Assembly: GCA_031286585.1 (NCBI GenBank)
Contig: JAITUC010000054.1
Coordinates: 1 to 64,000 of the forward strand
Source of the DNA: Delftia acidovorans
GTDB lineage: Bacteria; Pseudomonadota; Gammaproteobacteria; Burkholderiales; Burkholderiaceae_C
Reading direction: 5' to 3'
Length of the DNA stretch: 64,000 nt
Shown here: in pieces, positions 1 to 8,432 of the stretch
How the letters are laid out: each line of letters begins with the position of its first letter
How positions within the stretch are numbered: position 1 is the first letter of the stretch
Notes under the pieces: model-generated
Database searches by the model: none
Told to the model about the DNA's origin: nothing
The model's input: only the letters and a program-made list of their open reading frames with translations
Made by a program: the position numbers and the translations under genes

Positions 1-195
1 CAGGTCGGACAGCGTGCGCAGGTCGGACGGATGCACGCCCTTCTCGTCGAAGGCGCGCCGGTAGTGGGGCACGTTGTCGTAGGCGTGCTGCAGCGACCAG
101 CGCAGGCGCAGCAGCTGCAGCGAGGCGATCTCGTCGCGGCTGGCGGTTTCGATGGGGTCGAGTTCGCCGGGGGCGGAGCGCAGGTCTTTGTTCAT
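1..195 (-). CDS. paaK: Phenylacetate-CoA ligase, N-terminal part (runs off the window)
   Basis: Reading leftwards from the ATG at 195, the first 65 residues include MNKDLRSAPGELDPIE and a later RWSLQHAYDNVPHYRRAF stretch. This is typical of the N-terminus of PaaK, the AMP-forming ligase that activates phenylacetate to phenylacetyl-CoA at the start of the aerobic hybrid pathway. The ATP-binding and adenylation motifs lie beyond the left edge and cannot be checked. The gene diverges from paaN and shares a 160-base intergenic region with it that holds a TetR-type operator. The match comes from N-terminal recognition plus the paaN/paaR context. Confidence 0.8.
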   Translation of the reverse strand, partial: MNKDLRSAPGELDPIETASRDEIASLQLLRLRWSLQHAYDNVPHYRRAFDEKGVHPSDLRTLSDL

Positions 196-233
196 CGGGG
201 TTCTGGCGTCGTGAGGCAAGGGGTTCAGAATAA

Positions 234-261
234 TTGACCGACCGGACGGTAGGATTATAAG
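234..261 (+). promoter_or_regulatory. paaN promoter with embedded PaaR-like operator
   Basis: TTGACC (234-239) and TATAAG (256-261) are separated by 16 bases and resemble a sigma-70 promoter reading towards paaN. Between them lies ACCGACCGGACGGT (237-250), which matches its own reverse complement at 12 of 14 positions. It resembles the ACCGACCGGTCGGT-type sites attributed to TetR-family PaaR in Burkholderiales. A repressor bound here would block polymerase at paaN and probably also affect divergent paaK. A TetR regulator gene lies just beyond paaN. Confidence 0.75.
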
Positions 262-355
262 ATGCAGCTTTCTTGAGCAACAAGGCTTGTTGTCCGGTAC
301 TAACCCTGATAGCGCACCTGATAACGACGCAACATTCCAACCCAGGAGACATCCC

Positions 356-2026
356 ATGCCCGCCCACGCCAAAACCCACGCCCTCTACGAACGCCACCGC
401 CCCCTGCTGGACAACGCCCTGCAGGCCCTGTCCCGCCGGGGGCACTGGTCGCCCTTCCCCGAGGCGCCCTCGCCCAAGGTGTATGGCGAGACCGCCCAGG
501 CCCAGGGCCACGCTGCCGTGCAGGCGCTTTTCGGCAAGGACTATCCGCTGCAGCAGCCCGGTGAACGCGCCCGCGTGGCCACCGAGCAGTCGCCCTATGG
601 CGTGGCCCTGGACATCCGCTACCCCGAGTGCGATGCCCAGGCGCTGGTGGACGCCGCCCAGGCGGCCGAGCCCGCATGGCAGGCCCTCGGTCCCCAGGGC
701 CGCACCGGCGTGCTGCTGGAGGCGCTGACGCGCATCCACCAGCGCAGCTTCGAGATCGCGCATGCGGTGATGCTGACCACGGGCCAGGGCGCGATGATGG
801 CCTTCCAGGCCGGCGGCCCGCATGCCCAGGACCGCGCGCTGGAAGCCATTGCCGTGGCCTGGAAGGCCATGGCCGACGTGCCCGCCGAGGCCGTCTGGGA
901 AAAGCCCCAGGGCAAGAACGCGCCCGCCGTGCTGAACAAGCGCTTCGAGATCGTGGGGCGCGGCGTGGCCCTGGTCATCGGCTGCGCCACCTTCCCGACC
1001 TGGAACACCTACCCGGGCCTGTTCGCCGCGCTGGCCACGGGCAACCCCGTGATCGTCAAGCCCCACCCCAACGCCGTGCTGCCGGCCGCACTCACCGTGA
1101 GCGTGCTGCGCGACGTGCTGACCGAGCAGGGCCTGGACCCCAACCTCGTGACCCTGGCCGTGAGCGACAAGCCCCAGCTGGCCCAGGCCCTGGCCACGCA
1201 CGCGGCCGTGGCCTCCATCGACTTCACGGGCGGCAATGCCTTCGGCCAGTGGCTGCAGTCCAACGCGCCGCAGGCACGCCTGTATGCCGAGATGGCCGGC
1301 GTGAATCTGGTGGTGATCGAGTCCACCGATGCCTATGCGGGCATGCTGCGCAATCTGGCCCTGTCGCTGTCGCTGTACAGCGGCCAGATGTGCACCACCA
1401 CGCAGAACCTGCTGATACCGGCCGGCGGCATCGACACCGACCAGGGCCGCAAGAGCTTCGAGCAGGTGGGCGCCGACCTGGCCGCCGCCATCGACCAGTT
1501 GCTGGCCGAGCCCAAGGTGGCCTTCACCGTGCTGGGTGCCATTGCCTCTGCGCAGACCGTGGAGCGCGTGGAACAGGCCGCCACCGTGGGCCGGGCCGTG
1601 CGCGCCTCGCAAAAGCTCACCCATCCCGAGTACCCGCAGGCCGAGGTGCGCACGCCCGCGCTGCGCGCGCTGGACGTGGCAGACGCCGCCATCTACGAGC
1701 GCGAATGCTTCGGCCCCGTCTCCTACCTGGTGGCCGTGCCCTCGGCCCAGGCCGCGCGCGAGCTGGCCGAGCGCAGCGTGCGCGCGCATGGCGCGATGAC
1801 GCTGGGGGTGTACTCCACGGATGCGGCCTTTGTCGATGCCGTGGCGGCCTCGGCGCTGCGCTCGCGCGTGGCCCTGTCCATCAACCTCACGCAGGGCGTG
1901 ATGGTCAACCAGTCGGCAGGCTTCTCGGACTTCCACGCCACGGGCGGCAACCCCGCCGCCAATGCCAGCTACACCACGCTGGCCTTCGTGGCCGACCGCT
2001 TCGTGGTCGTGCAGCGAAGGTGGTGA
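356..2026 (+). CDS. paaN: Phenylacetate degradation aldehyde dehydrogenase-like protein PaaN
   Basis: The protein has 556 residues and the aldehyde dehydrogenase fold. TGGNAFG (about 291-297) is the cofactor-binding region, E312 in AEMAGVN is the expected general base, and C346 in SGQMCTTTQ is the expected nucleophile. Length and N-terminus (MPAHAKTHALYERHRPLLDN) fit the PaaN branch tied to phenylacetyl-CoA catabolism, where the aldehyde released on ring opening is oxidised. The ATG at 356 follows AGGAGA (344-349); an in-frame TTG at 287 lacks a ribosome site. It diverges from paaK and converges on the TetR gene. The exact substrate of this branch is less certain than the family. Confidence 0.85.
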   Translation: MPAHAKTHALYERHRPLLDNALQALSRRGHWSPFPEAPSPKVYGETAQAQGHAAVQALFGKDYPLQQPGERARVATEQSPYGVALDIRYPECDAQALVDAAQAAEPAWQALGPQGRTGVLLEALTRIHQRSFEIAHAVMLTTGQGAMMAFQAGGPHAQDRALEAIAVAWKAMADVPAEAVWEKPQGKNAPAVLNKRFEIVGRGVALVIGCATFPTWNTYPGLFAALATGNPVIVKPHPNAVLPAALTVSVLRDVLTEQGLDPNLVTLAVSDKPQLAQALATHAAVASIDFTGGNAFGQWLQSNAPQARLYAEMAGVNLVVIESTDAYAGMLRNLALSLSLYSGQMCTTTQNLLIPAGGIDTDQGRKSFEQVGADLAAAIDQLLAEPKVAFTVLGAIASAQTVERVEQAATVGRAVRASQKLTHPEYPQAEVRTPALRALDVADAAIYERECFGPVSYLVAVPSAQAARELAERSVRAHGAMTLGVYSTDAAFVDAVAASALRSRVALSINLTQGVMVNQSAGFSDFHATGGNPAANASYTTLAFVADRFVVVQRRW

Positions 2027-2036
2027 GGCGCGGGCG

Positions 2037-2052
2037 CCGGGCCTAGGCCCGG
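2037..2052. terminator. Palindromic hairpin at convergent paaN / tetR ends
   Basis: CCGGGCCTAGGCCCGG is a perfect 16-base palindrome covering the TAG stop codon of the TetR gene and starting 10 bases past the paaN stop. It can form a GC hairpin in both directions but has no T tract, so it is only a candidate bidirectional terminator. Confidence 0.4.
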
Positions 2053-2678
2053 CCGCTGCTGTGCGGCTTCTTGCCCTCGGGCACGCTGACCGCGTGCACG
2101 CCGCCGAAGAACAGCTGGGACACCATGGTGCCAATGGCGTCATGGTCCAGCGTGCCGCCCGGCTTGAGCCAGGTGAAGGTCCAGTTGATCATGCCGAACA
2201 GCAGCATGGCCAGGGGCTTGCCCAGGGCGCTATCGGCGGGTTCGCCACGCACCTCGGCAATGGTCTGCGCAAAGGCGGCGACCACGCGGCGCTCCACGTC
2301 CAGGATGCGCTGCTGGTCTTCCTCGCGCAGGAAGCGCACGTCCTCCGTGAGCACGCGGTGCGCGTTCTGGGCCTGCGCATATTCCTGGCCGAAGCCTCGG
2401 ATCAGCGCATGCAGGCGCTGCTCGGGATCGGCATGGGCCAGCAGGGTATCGTTGACCAGCGCCTCCAGGCGCAGCACATGCTCTTCGGCAATGCGCACGG
2501 CCAGGTCGTGCTTGTCGATCACGTAGTGGTAGAGCGTGGCCTTGGAGACGCCACAGGCGGCGGCCACCTCGTTCATGGACGTGCCCGCATAGCCGCGCTG
2601 AGCGAACAGCTGGGCGGCATGGGAGAGGATCATTTCGCGCTGGCCATCGTAGCCAGCAGGGTCACGTACGCGGGCCAT
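2043..2678 (-). CDS. paaR: TetR-family repressor, probable PaaR
   Basis: The protein has 211 residues, with an N-terminal helix-turn-helix at about 33-53 (TSMNEVAAACGVSKATLYHYV) and a helical ligand-binding C-terminal part. ATG at 2678 follows an AAAGGA ribosome site. Burkholderiales commonly use a TetR-family PaaR, probably responsive to phenylacetyl-CoA, to control paa genes. The palindrome at 237-250 is of that type and lies about 1.8 kb away across paaN. I see no copy of the operator in front of this gene, so autoregulation is not supported. The paaR name rests on context and operator type. Confidence 0.7.
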   Translation of the reverse strand: MARVRDPAGYDGQREMILSHAAQLFAQRGYAGTSMNEVAAACGVSKATLYHYVIDKHDLAVRIAEEHVLRLEALVNDTLLAHADPEQRLHALIRGFGQEYAQAQNAHRVLTEDVRFLREEDQQRILDVERRVVAAFAQTIAEVRGEPADSALGKPLAMLLFGMINWTFTWLKPGGTLDHDAIGTMVSQLFFGGVHAVSVPEGKKPHSSGRA

Positions 2679-2773
2679 GCGGCGGCGTCCTTTCGGTAGG
2701 TGTGATTGCCAGGGTCCGCCCGTGCGGGCCGGGCGGGAATTATGGACGCCGGCGCGGGCCGGCACAGACACCC

Positions 2774-4333
2774 TCAGCGCGAAAAGCGCCCTATCCCCGC
2801 GCTGACGCCGGCCGGTGTCAGCACATCGTCGAAATACTCCAGCGTGAGCTGGTTGCCGTCGAACGTGGCCTTGGACAGGCTGCCCGGCGAATCGCCCTCG
2901 GGCACAAAGCTGAAGACCTCGCCATCCCAGTGGCCGAGCAGCAGGCGCTGCGAGCCCAGGCTGACCTGCAGTCCCGCGCCACCCGTCTGCAGGCTGACCT
3001 GGGCCGGCCCGTAGAAGCGGTTGGCGTAGCTGCCCACATAGGCGCCCAGCGGCCGGGGCGGGCGGGGGAACGGGGGCCGGGTCTTGCCCACCAGTTCGCC
3101 ATGCGGCTGCATGATGGGTGCCAGGCGCCTGGTCCAGATGCTCTCCCAGTCCTGGCGCTGGCGGCCCCATTCGACCTGGTCCAGGAACTGCGAGACCACG
3201 ATCTCGGGCACGCCGATGGGCATGCCGTTGGTCAGCACCACGATGCCCAGCTTGAGCTCGGGCATGACGGTGAAGCTGGTCGCGCTGCCCGTGCCGAAGG
3301 CGCCCGAGTGGCTGTAGGTGGTGCGCCCCGCCTCGGACACGCCCACGTTGAAGCCGAAGCCGTAGTAGCGCGCAGGCTCGCCGCTGCCGGCCGGCGACTG
3401 CAGCATCTGCGGCGACAGCGCCGTGCGCAGGGCCTGCGCATCGACCACCTGGCGGCCCTCGAAGCGGCCCTCGTCCAGCAGCATGGTCATCCAGCGCGCC
3501 ATGTCGCGCACCGTGGAGCTGACGCCGCCGGCGGCCGACTGCACATCGGGCCGGCGCACCGGCCCCGTCTGCCAGACGCCGTTGACGCGCAAATGGCCGG
3601 CCGCGCGGTTGGCGCGCGCCTCGAAATCGGCGAACAGCGAACTGGTCTGCGTCATGCCCAGCGGGCCGTAGACGGCCTGCTGCGACAGCGCGGCCCAGGA
3701 CTGGCCCGCGATGGCGGCCACCGCCTCGGCGCCCGTGGTCAGGCCGAAGTTGCTGTAGGCGTACCGGGTGCCCACGGGCCGCAGCGGCAGATAGCGCAGG
3801 CGCTCCAGGATCTGGCGCTGGCTGTAGCCCAGCTCCTCCAGCGCATCGCCGGCCTGGCCGGGCAGGCCCGAGCGGTGGGCATACATGTCGCCCACGGTGA
3901 TGCGCTGGGCGGCATCGGCATCGTCCAGCGTCCACCAGGGCAGGCCCTGCTGCACGCGCGTGTCCCATGACACCCGGCGCTGGCCCACCTGCTGCGCCAC
4001 CACGGTGGCGCCCACGGACTTGGAGACCGAGGCCAGCTGGAACACCGTGTCCGCATCCACGCCCAGCGACGAGCCCAGCCTGCGCACGCCCATGCCCTGG
4101 GCATAGACCAGCCGGCCTTCATGCACGACCGCCACGGCCACGCCGGGCACGCCCGTGCGCCGCATCTGCGCGCGCACCTGGCCGTCGAGTTGATCGAGCG
4201 CACGCTTGACGCGGTCCGTCACGGGCGGATCGATGGGATCGCCCCAGGACACCTCGCCGTTGCATCCGGCAGTGGCCACGGCGCCCAGGGCCGCTCCCAG
4301 AAAATGCCGGCGCGCAAGAATCGATGAAGCCAT
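2774..4333 (-). CDS. Beta-lactamase-family serine hydrolase, predicted Tat-exported lipoprotein
   Basis: This 519-residue class C beta-lactamase / esterase-like protein carries SVSK (S102 to K105) as the SxxK nucleophile motif, YSN at 193-195 as the second motif, and a late YSHSGAFG segment equivalent to the HxG/KTG strand. A C-terminal domain of about 110 residues follows. The N-terminus has a twin-arginine RRHFLG and a TAGC lipobox with C24, suggesting export folded and lipid anchoring. ATG at 4333 follows AGGAGA. Members hydrolyse esters, peptides or beta-lactams, and the substrate cannot be read from sequence. It lies downstream of mnmA but is separated from it by a terminator. Confidence 0.8.
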   Translation of the reverse strand: MASSILARRHFLGAALGAVATAGCNGEVSWGDPIDPPVTDRVKRALDQLDGQVRAQMRRTGVPGVAVAVVHEGRLVYAQGMGVRRLGSSLGVDADTVFQLASVSKSVGATVVAQQVGQRRVSWDTRVQQGLPWWTLDDADAAQRITVGDMYAHRSGLPGQAGDALEELGYSQRQILERLRYLPLRPVGTRYAYSNFGLTTGAEAVAAIAGQSWAALSQQAVYGPLGMTQTSSLFADFEARANRAAGHLRVNGVWQTGPVRRPDVQSAAGGVSSTVRDMARWMTMLLDEGRFEGRQVVDAQALRTALSPQMLQSPAGSGEPARYYGFGFNVGVSEAGRTTYSHSGAFGTGSATSFTVMPELKLGIVVLTNGMPIGVPEIVVSQFLDQVEWGRQRQDWESIWTRRLAPIMQPHGELVGKTRPPFPRPPRPLGAYVGSYANRFYGPAQVSLQTGGAGLQVSLGSQRLLLGHWDGEVFSFVPEGDSPGSLSKATFDGNQLTLEYFDDVLTPAGVSAGIGRFSR

Positions 4334-4361
4334 GGGGTCTCCTGTGGTGCTGTCGTGAAGA

Positions 4362-4401
4362 ACAAAAGGAAAAAGAAAAAGGGGCGGTTGTGCCGCCCCC
4401 C
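4362..4401 (-). terminator. Rho-independent terminator of mnmA
   Basis: GGGGCGG (4381-4387) and CCGCCCC form a 7-bp GC stem with a 5-base loop. On the minus strand the stem runs into a T-rich stretch (A-rich 4362-4380 as written). It lies about 75 bases past the mnmA stop. Confidence 0.75.
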
Positions 4402-4475
4402 GTGACGATAGCAAATGGCGCCGGGCCGGATCCTGCCCGGCATCAATGCCGCGTCAGTGCCGCATCAAAGCTGCA

Positions 4476-5594
4476 TCAGCGCGGATCCACCGCCGCGATG
4501 ATGCCACCACCCAGGCACACGTCGCCGTCGTAGAGCACGGCCGACTGGCCGGGCGTGACGGCCCATTGCGGCTCGGGAAAATCCAGCCGGAAGCCTTCGG
4601 GCGTGGCGCCCGAGATCAGGGCCGGCGAGTCGGGCTGGCGGTAGCGCGTCTTGGAGCCGTAGGCCTTGCCCTCGGCGGGCGCGTGGCCGGCCACCCAGCT
4701 GACCTGGTCGGCCAGCAGCGACTGCGACAGCAGCCAGGGGTGGTCATGGCCCTGCACCACGCGCAGCGTGTTGGTGTCCAGCTCCTTGCGCGCCACGAAC
4801 CAGGGCTCGTGGTCGCCGCCGCCGCGCGGCGCGCCCTTTTCCTTGACGCCGCCGATGCCCAGTCCCGAGCGCTGGCCCAGCGTGTAGAACGACAGGCCCA
4901 CATGCTTGCCCAGCTTGCGGTTGCGGTCGTCGAGGATGTTGCCGGGCTCCTTGCTGATGTAGCGGTTCAGGAAGTCGCGGAACGGCCGCTCGCCGATGAA
5001 GCAGATGCCCGTGGAGTCCTTCTTCTTCGCGTTGGGCAGGCCGATCTCCTCGGCAATGCGGCGCACCTCGGTCTTCTTCAGCTCGCCCACGGGGAACATG
5101 GCCTTGGACAGCTGGGCCTGGTTGAGGCGGTGCAGGAAGTAGCTCTGGTCCTTGGCCGGGTCCAGCCCCTTGAGCAGCTCGAACAGCTGCGTGCCGGGGT
5201 TCTGGCGCACGCGGGCGTAGTGGCCCGTGGCGATCTTCTCGGCGCCCAGGCGCATGGCGTGGTCCAGGAAGGCCTTGAACTTGATCTCGGCATTGCACAG
5301 CACGTCGGGGTTGGGCGTGCGGCCGGCCTGGTACTCGCGCAGGAACTCGGCGAAGACGCGGTCCTTGTACTCGGAGGCGAAGTTCACATGCTCGATCTCG
5401 ATGCCGACCACGTCGGCCACGGCGGCGGCATCGACGAAATCGACATTGGACGAGCAGTATTCGCTGTCGTCGTCATCTTCCCAGTTCTTCATGAAGATGC
5501 CGACCACTTCATGGCCCTGTTGCTTGAGGAGATGGGCCGTGACAGCGGAGTCCACACCGCCCGACAGGCCCACCACGACGCGGTGTTTAGTCAT
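4476..5594 (-). CDS. mnmA: tRNA-specific 2-thiouridylase MnmA
   Basis: MnmA installs the 2-thio group on wobble U34 of tRNA(Lys/Glu/Gln), taking sulfur from the IscS/Tus relay and using ATP to activate the uridine. The 372-residue protein has the PP-loop motif SGGVDS (11-16), the nucleophilic C100 in NPDVLCN and the persulfide-accepting C198 in STGICFIGE. The length is normal and both cysteines are present, so it should be active. It is a cytoplasmic housekeeping gene, divergent from the LysR gene at 5698, with 103 bases between the starts. Confidence 0.97.
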   Translation of the reverse strand: MTKHRVVVGLSGGVDSAVTAHLLKQQGHEVVGIFMKNWEDDDDSEYCSSNVDFVDAAAVADVVGIEIEHVNFASEYKDRVFAEFLREYQAGRTPNPDVLCNAEIKFKAFLDHAMRLGAEKIATGHYARVRQNPGTQLFELLKGLDPAKDQSYFLHRLNQAQLSKAMFPVGELKKTEVRRIAEEIGLPNAKKKDSTGICFIGERPFRDFLNRYISKEPGNILDDRNRKLGKHVGLSFYTLGQRSGLGIGGVKEKGAPRGGGDHEPWFVARKELDTNTLRVVQGHDHPWLLSQSLLADQVSWVAGHAPAEGKAYGSKTRYRQPDSPALISGATPEGFRLDFPEPQWAVTPGQSAVLYDGDVCLGGGIIAAVDPR

Positions 5595-5697
5595 GGGCAG
5601 CGATTATCCCAGCGCCCTTCAAAGGCTGCGCGCCACGGGCTTTGCAGCCCTGCGCCAGCAGGAATAATGGCCCTCCTGCCCCCTAGGAAACGCCTCC

Positions 5698-6624
5698 ATG
5701 CGCTACGACCTGACCGATCTCAAGCTATTCATGGCCATCGCCCAGGCCGGCAATCTCTCGCGTGCCAGCCAGGCGCGGCACCTGACGCCCTCGGCCGCCA
5801 GCCAGCGCCTGCGCAACCTGGAGCAGGCCCTGGGCTGCCAGCTGTTCACGCGCGAGCACAAGGGCATGCGGCTGACCGAGGAAGGCCACGCCATGCTGGA
5901 GCATGCGCGCGGCATCTTCGCCGCCATCGACGGCATGGAGGCCGAGGCCGCCCTGCTGGGCAGCAGCCTGCAGGGCAAGGCGACGCTGGCGGCCAACAGC
6001 TCCTCGCTGCACGGCTTCATCGGCCCGCACATCGGCGAGTTCCTGACCGCCTTTCCCGAGGTCAACCTGACCCTGGTGGAGCAGACCAGCGAGACGATTG
6101 CCGCCAGCGTGGCCGAGGGCGAGGCGGACCTGGGCGTCTACGCGGGCGAGCCCATGGCCGGTGCCGTGGCCTGCGAGACCTTCGCGCTGGACCGCCTGGT
6201 GGTGATCGCGCCGCCCGGCCATCCGCTGGTGCCCCAGCCGGGCGAGAGGCGAGACGACGGCGAAGGCCCCTCCTGCCGCTTCTTCGACACCCTGTCCCAT
6301 GCCTTCGTGGGCATGGCGCTGACCAGCAGCAACTACGCCTTCCTGCGCGAGATTGCCAAGCGCCATGGCCGGCCGCTGCGCTGCCGCATCCACGTGGACG
6401 ATTTCACCTCCATCGTGCGGCTGGTCTCGCAGGGCGTGGGCCTGGCCATCATTCCGCACAGCATCTACCGCAGGCTCGGCACCGCGCATGCGGTGGCCTG
6501 CCTGCCGCTGGAGGAAACCTGGGCGCGGCGCCCGCTGCAGCTGGTGCGCTCCAGCGAACGGCCGCTGACGCCCACCGCGCAGCGGCTGCGCGGCTTTCTG
6601 AAAGGACTGGCCGACGAAGCCTAG
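5698..6624 (+). CDS. LysR-family transcriptional regulator
   Basis: The 308-residue protein has an N-terminal winged helix (about 5-63; the recognition region includes LTPSAASQRLRNLEQALG) and a periplasmic-binding-protein-like effector domain. ATG at 5698 lies about 10 bases after a weak CTAGGAAA site. It diverges from mnmA and converges on the enoyl-CoA hydratase at 6643, so its target is not obvious. LysR proteins usually control a divergent gene, but mnmA is an unlikely target, so it may act elsewhere. Confidence 0.85.
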   Translation: MRYDLTDLKLFMAIAQAGNLSRASQARHLTPSAASQRLRNLEQALGCQLFTREHKGMRLTEEGHAMLEHARGIFAAIDGMEAEAALLGSSLQGKATLAANSSSLHGFIGPHIGEFLTAFPEVNLTLVEQTSETIAASVAEGEADLGVYAGEPMAGAVACETFALDRLVVIAPPGHPLVPQPGERRDDGEGPSCRFFDTLSHAFVGMALTSSNYAFLREIAKRHGRPLRCRIHVDDFTSIVRLVSQGVGLAIIPHSIYRRLGTAHAVACLPLEETWARRPLQLVRSSERPLTPTAQRLRGFLKGLADEA

Positions 6625-6627
6625 TCT

Positions 6628-6661
6628 GGCCAAGGCCCAGGTTCAGGCCTGGGCCTTGGCC
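6628..6661. terminator. Long hairpin between convergent lysR and enoyl-CoA hydratase genes
   Basis: GGCCAAGGCCCAGG (6628-6641) and its exact complement (6648-6661) form a perfect 14-bp stem with a 6-base loop. The hydratase stop codon (6643-6645) lies in the loop. There is no T tract, but the stem is strong enough to act as a bidirectional transcript end. Confidence 0.55.
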
Positions 6662-7413
6662 TGCTTGCGCTCCAGGAAGGCATGCATGTGGTGCTGCGGC
6701 TCGCCCGTGTTGAAGGCCGCGCCGAACTCGGCCACGCTGTCGGTGATGGCCGAGTCCACGCCCATGCCCTCCCAGCGGCGCAGCAGGCGCTTTTGCTGGC
6801 GCAGCGCCGCTATGCCGATCCCGCCCAGCCCCTCGGCAATCTGCGCGATGCGCGCATCGAGCCGATCGCCGGGCACGCATTCATTGAGCAGGCCCCAGCG
6901 CTCGGCCTGCAGGGCGCCGATGTTCTCGCCCGTGAGCAGCAGCCAGCTGGCGCGCGTGCCGCCGATCTGGGCGGGCAACATGGCCGCGTGGATCACCGAG
7001 GGAATGCCGACCTTGACCTCGGGCATGCCCACCACGGCATCATCGGCCGCAATGCGCAGGTCGGCCGCCATCGCCAGCTCCAGCCCGCCGCCCAGCGTAT
7101 GGCCCTGCAGCCTGGCAATCACGGGCACGGGAAAATGCCGCACCGCGTTGCACAAGTCGCGCAGCCCGCTGATGAAGGCGCGTGCCGAGGCGGCGTTGAG
7201 CGACGCCATCTCGCGGATGTCGGCCCCCGCCACAAAAGCGCGCGTGCCCGATCCGCGCAGCACCAGGCAGTGCAGATCGGGGCGCTCGGCCAGTTCGGCC
7301 AGCTGCGCCGTCAGCGCGCGGATCACGGGCGTGCCCAGGATGTTCAGCGGGCCGCCGCCGGTGATGGTGAGCACGGCGGTTTGCGGGGTGGGGAAAGTCA
7401 CTTGTGCATGCAC
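6643..7413 (-). CDS. Enoyl-CoA hydratase / isomerase family protein
   Basis: This crotonase-fold protein has about 256 residues. RAFVAGADI and GHTLGGGLELAMAADLRIA form the oxyanion hole and CoA pocket, and MPEVKVGIPS carries the expected catalytic glutamate. The GTG at 7413 follows AGGAGA (7420-7425), which overlaps the stop codon of the upstream receptor gene, indicating translational coupling. It is the last gene of a six-gene minus-strand operon with a CoA ligase, a CoA-transferase and a citrate-synthase-fold lyase. This suggests it hydrates an unsaturated acyl-CoA before C-C cleavage. The substrate is unknown. Confidence 0.8.
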   Translation of the reverse strand: MHAQVTFPTPQTAVLTITGGGPLNILGTPVIRALTAQLAELAERPDLHCLVLRGSGTRAFVAGADIREMASLNAASARAFISGLRDLCNAVRHFPVPVIARLQGHTLGGGLELAMAADLRIAADDAVVGMPEVKVGIPSVIHAAMLPAQIGGTRASWLLLTGENIGALQAERWGLLNECVPGDRLDARIAQIAEGLGGIGIAALRQQKRLLRRWEGMGVDSAITDSVAEFGAAFNTGEPQHHMHAFLERKQAKAQA

Positions 7414-7424
7414 GGCAGATCTCC

Positions 7425-8399
7425 TCAAAGTTTCTCGAATCCGATGTCGCGGATCAGCTGGGACCAGGCGCGGTTGGAGCGCTCCACCGTCTGCCTGAAC
7501 TGCGCAGGCTCCTGGAAGTCCACGACGGCGCCCTGCTGCTCGATGGTCTTGATCAGCTCGGGCTTTTGCAAGGTCTTGCGCATGGCTTCGCTGAGCCTGG
7601 CAAGAATGGCGGGATCGAGCCTGGCAGGCGCGCCCAGCCCATACCAGGACATGTCGTTCATGGGCTTGAGCCCGGCCTCGGCATAGGTGGGCACGCCGGG
7701 CAGGGCCGGCAGGCGCACGGGGCTGGACACGGCCAGGGCCCGCAGCTGGCCGCCCGCGATCAGCGCGCCCGAGGACGGCATGTTGTCGAACACCACGTCG
7801 AGCTGCCCCGCCATCAGGTCATTGAGCGCCGGCCCCAGGCCCTTGTAGGGCACGTGGGTGAGGGTGGTGCCCGTGGTGCTGCCGAACAGCGCCCCGCTCA
7901 GGTGGCTGAGCCCGCCATTGCCCGAGGAGCCGTAGTTGAGCCTGCCCGGCGCGGCGCGCGCGGCGTCGCTCACATCCCTGGCGCTCTTGTAGGCCGAGCC
8001 TGCGCTGACCACCATCACGCCCGGCACGTTGGCGATGTTGGTGATGGGCGTGAAATCCTTCACCGGGTCATACGCAGGCTTGGCGTAGACGTTGGGGTTC
8101 ACGGCATGCGAGCTCTCCACCATCATCACCAGGGTGTAGCCGTCGGCCGGCTGCTTGGCCGCATAGGCCGAGCCCGTGCTGCCGCCCGCGCCGGGGCGGT
8201 TTTCCACCACCACGGGCTGGCCCAGCGTCTCGCCCAGGTAGCGGGCCGCCACGCGCGCGATCACATCGGTGGCGCCGCCCACCGCATAGGGCACGACCAG
8301 GCGCACCGGCCGGTCGGGATAGCTGCCAGCCCCCGAGGCATGCGCCAGGGGCATGGCCGCGAGCAGGGACGCTGCCAGGAAGATCTTGCGTACTGTCAT
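7425..8399 (-). CDS. Bug-type (TctC) periplasmic substrate-binding protein
   Basis: This 324-residue exported protein has a signal peptide at about 1-22. It shows the family pattern YPDRPVRLVVPYAVGGATDVIAR near the mature N-terminus and HVPYKGLGPALNDLMAGQ in the middle. Bug receptors bind small carboxylates, amides or aromatic acids and may deliver them to TctAB membrane partners. None is encoded here, so it either uses partners elsewhere or acts as a sensor. It lies 33 bases after the CoA-transferase gene and 11 bases before the hydratase gene, so its ligand is probably the acid used by this operon. Confidence 0.85.
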   Translation of the reverse strand: MTVRKIFLAASLLAAMPLAHASGAGSYPDRPVRLVVPYAVGGATDVIARVAARYLGETLGQPVVVENRPGAGGSTGSAYAAKQPADGYTLVMMVESSHAVNPNVYAKPAYDPVKDFTPITNIANVPGVMVVSAGSAYKSARDVSDAARAAPGRLNYGSSGNGGLSHLSGALFGSTTGTTLTHVPYKGLGPALNDLMAGQLDVVFDNMPSSGALIAGGQLRALAVSSPVRLPALPGVPTYAEAGLKPMNDMSWYGLGAPARLDPAILARLSEAMRKTLQKPELIKTIEQQGAVVDFQEPAQFRQTVERSNRAWSQLIRDIGFEKL

Positions 8400-8432
8400 C
8401 CTTGTCTCCTTTTTTGAATCGAACCGGAAAAT

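Noticed and set aside
4441..4480. Imperfect GCATCA-type repeats at the end of mnmA
   Set aside because: Units differ in length and sequence and most lie just outside the gene; too degenerate to call a repeat array.
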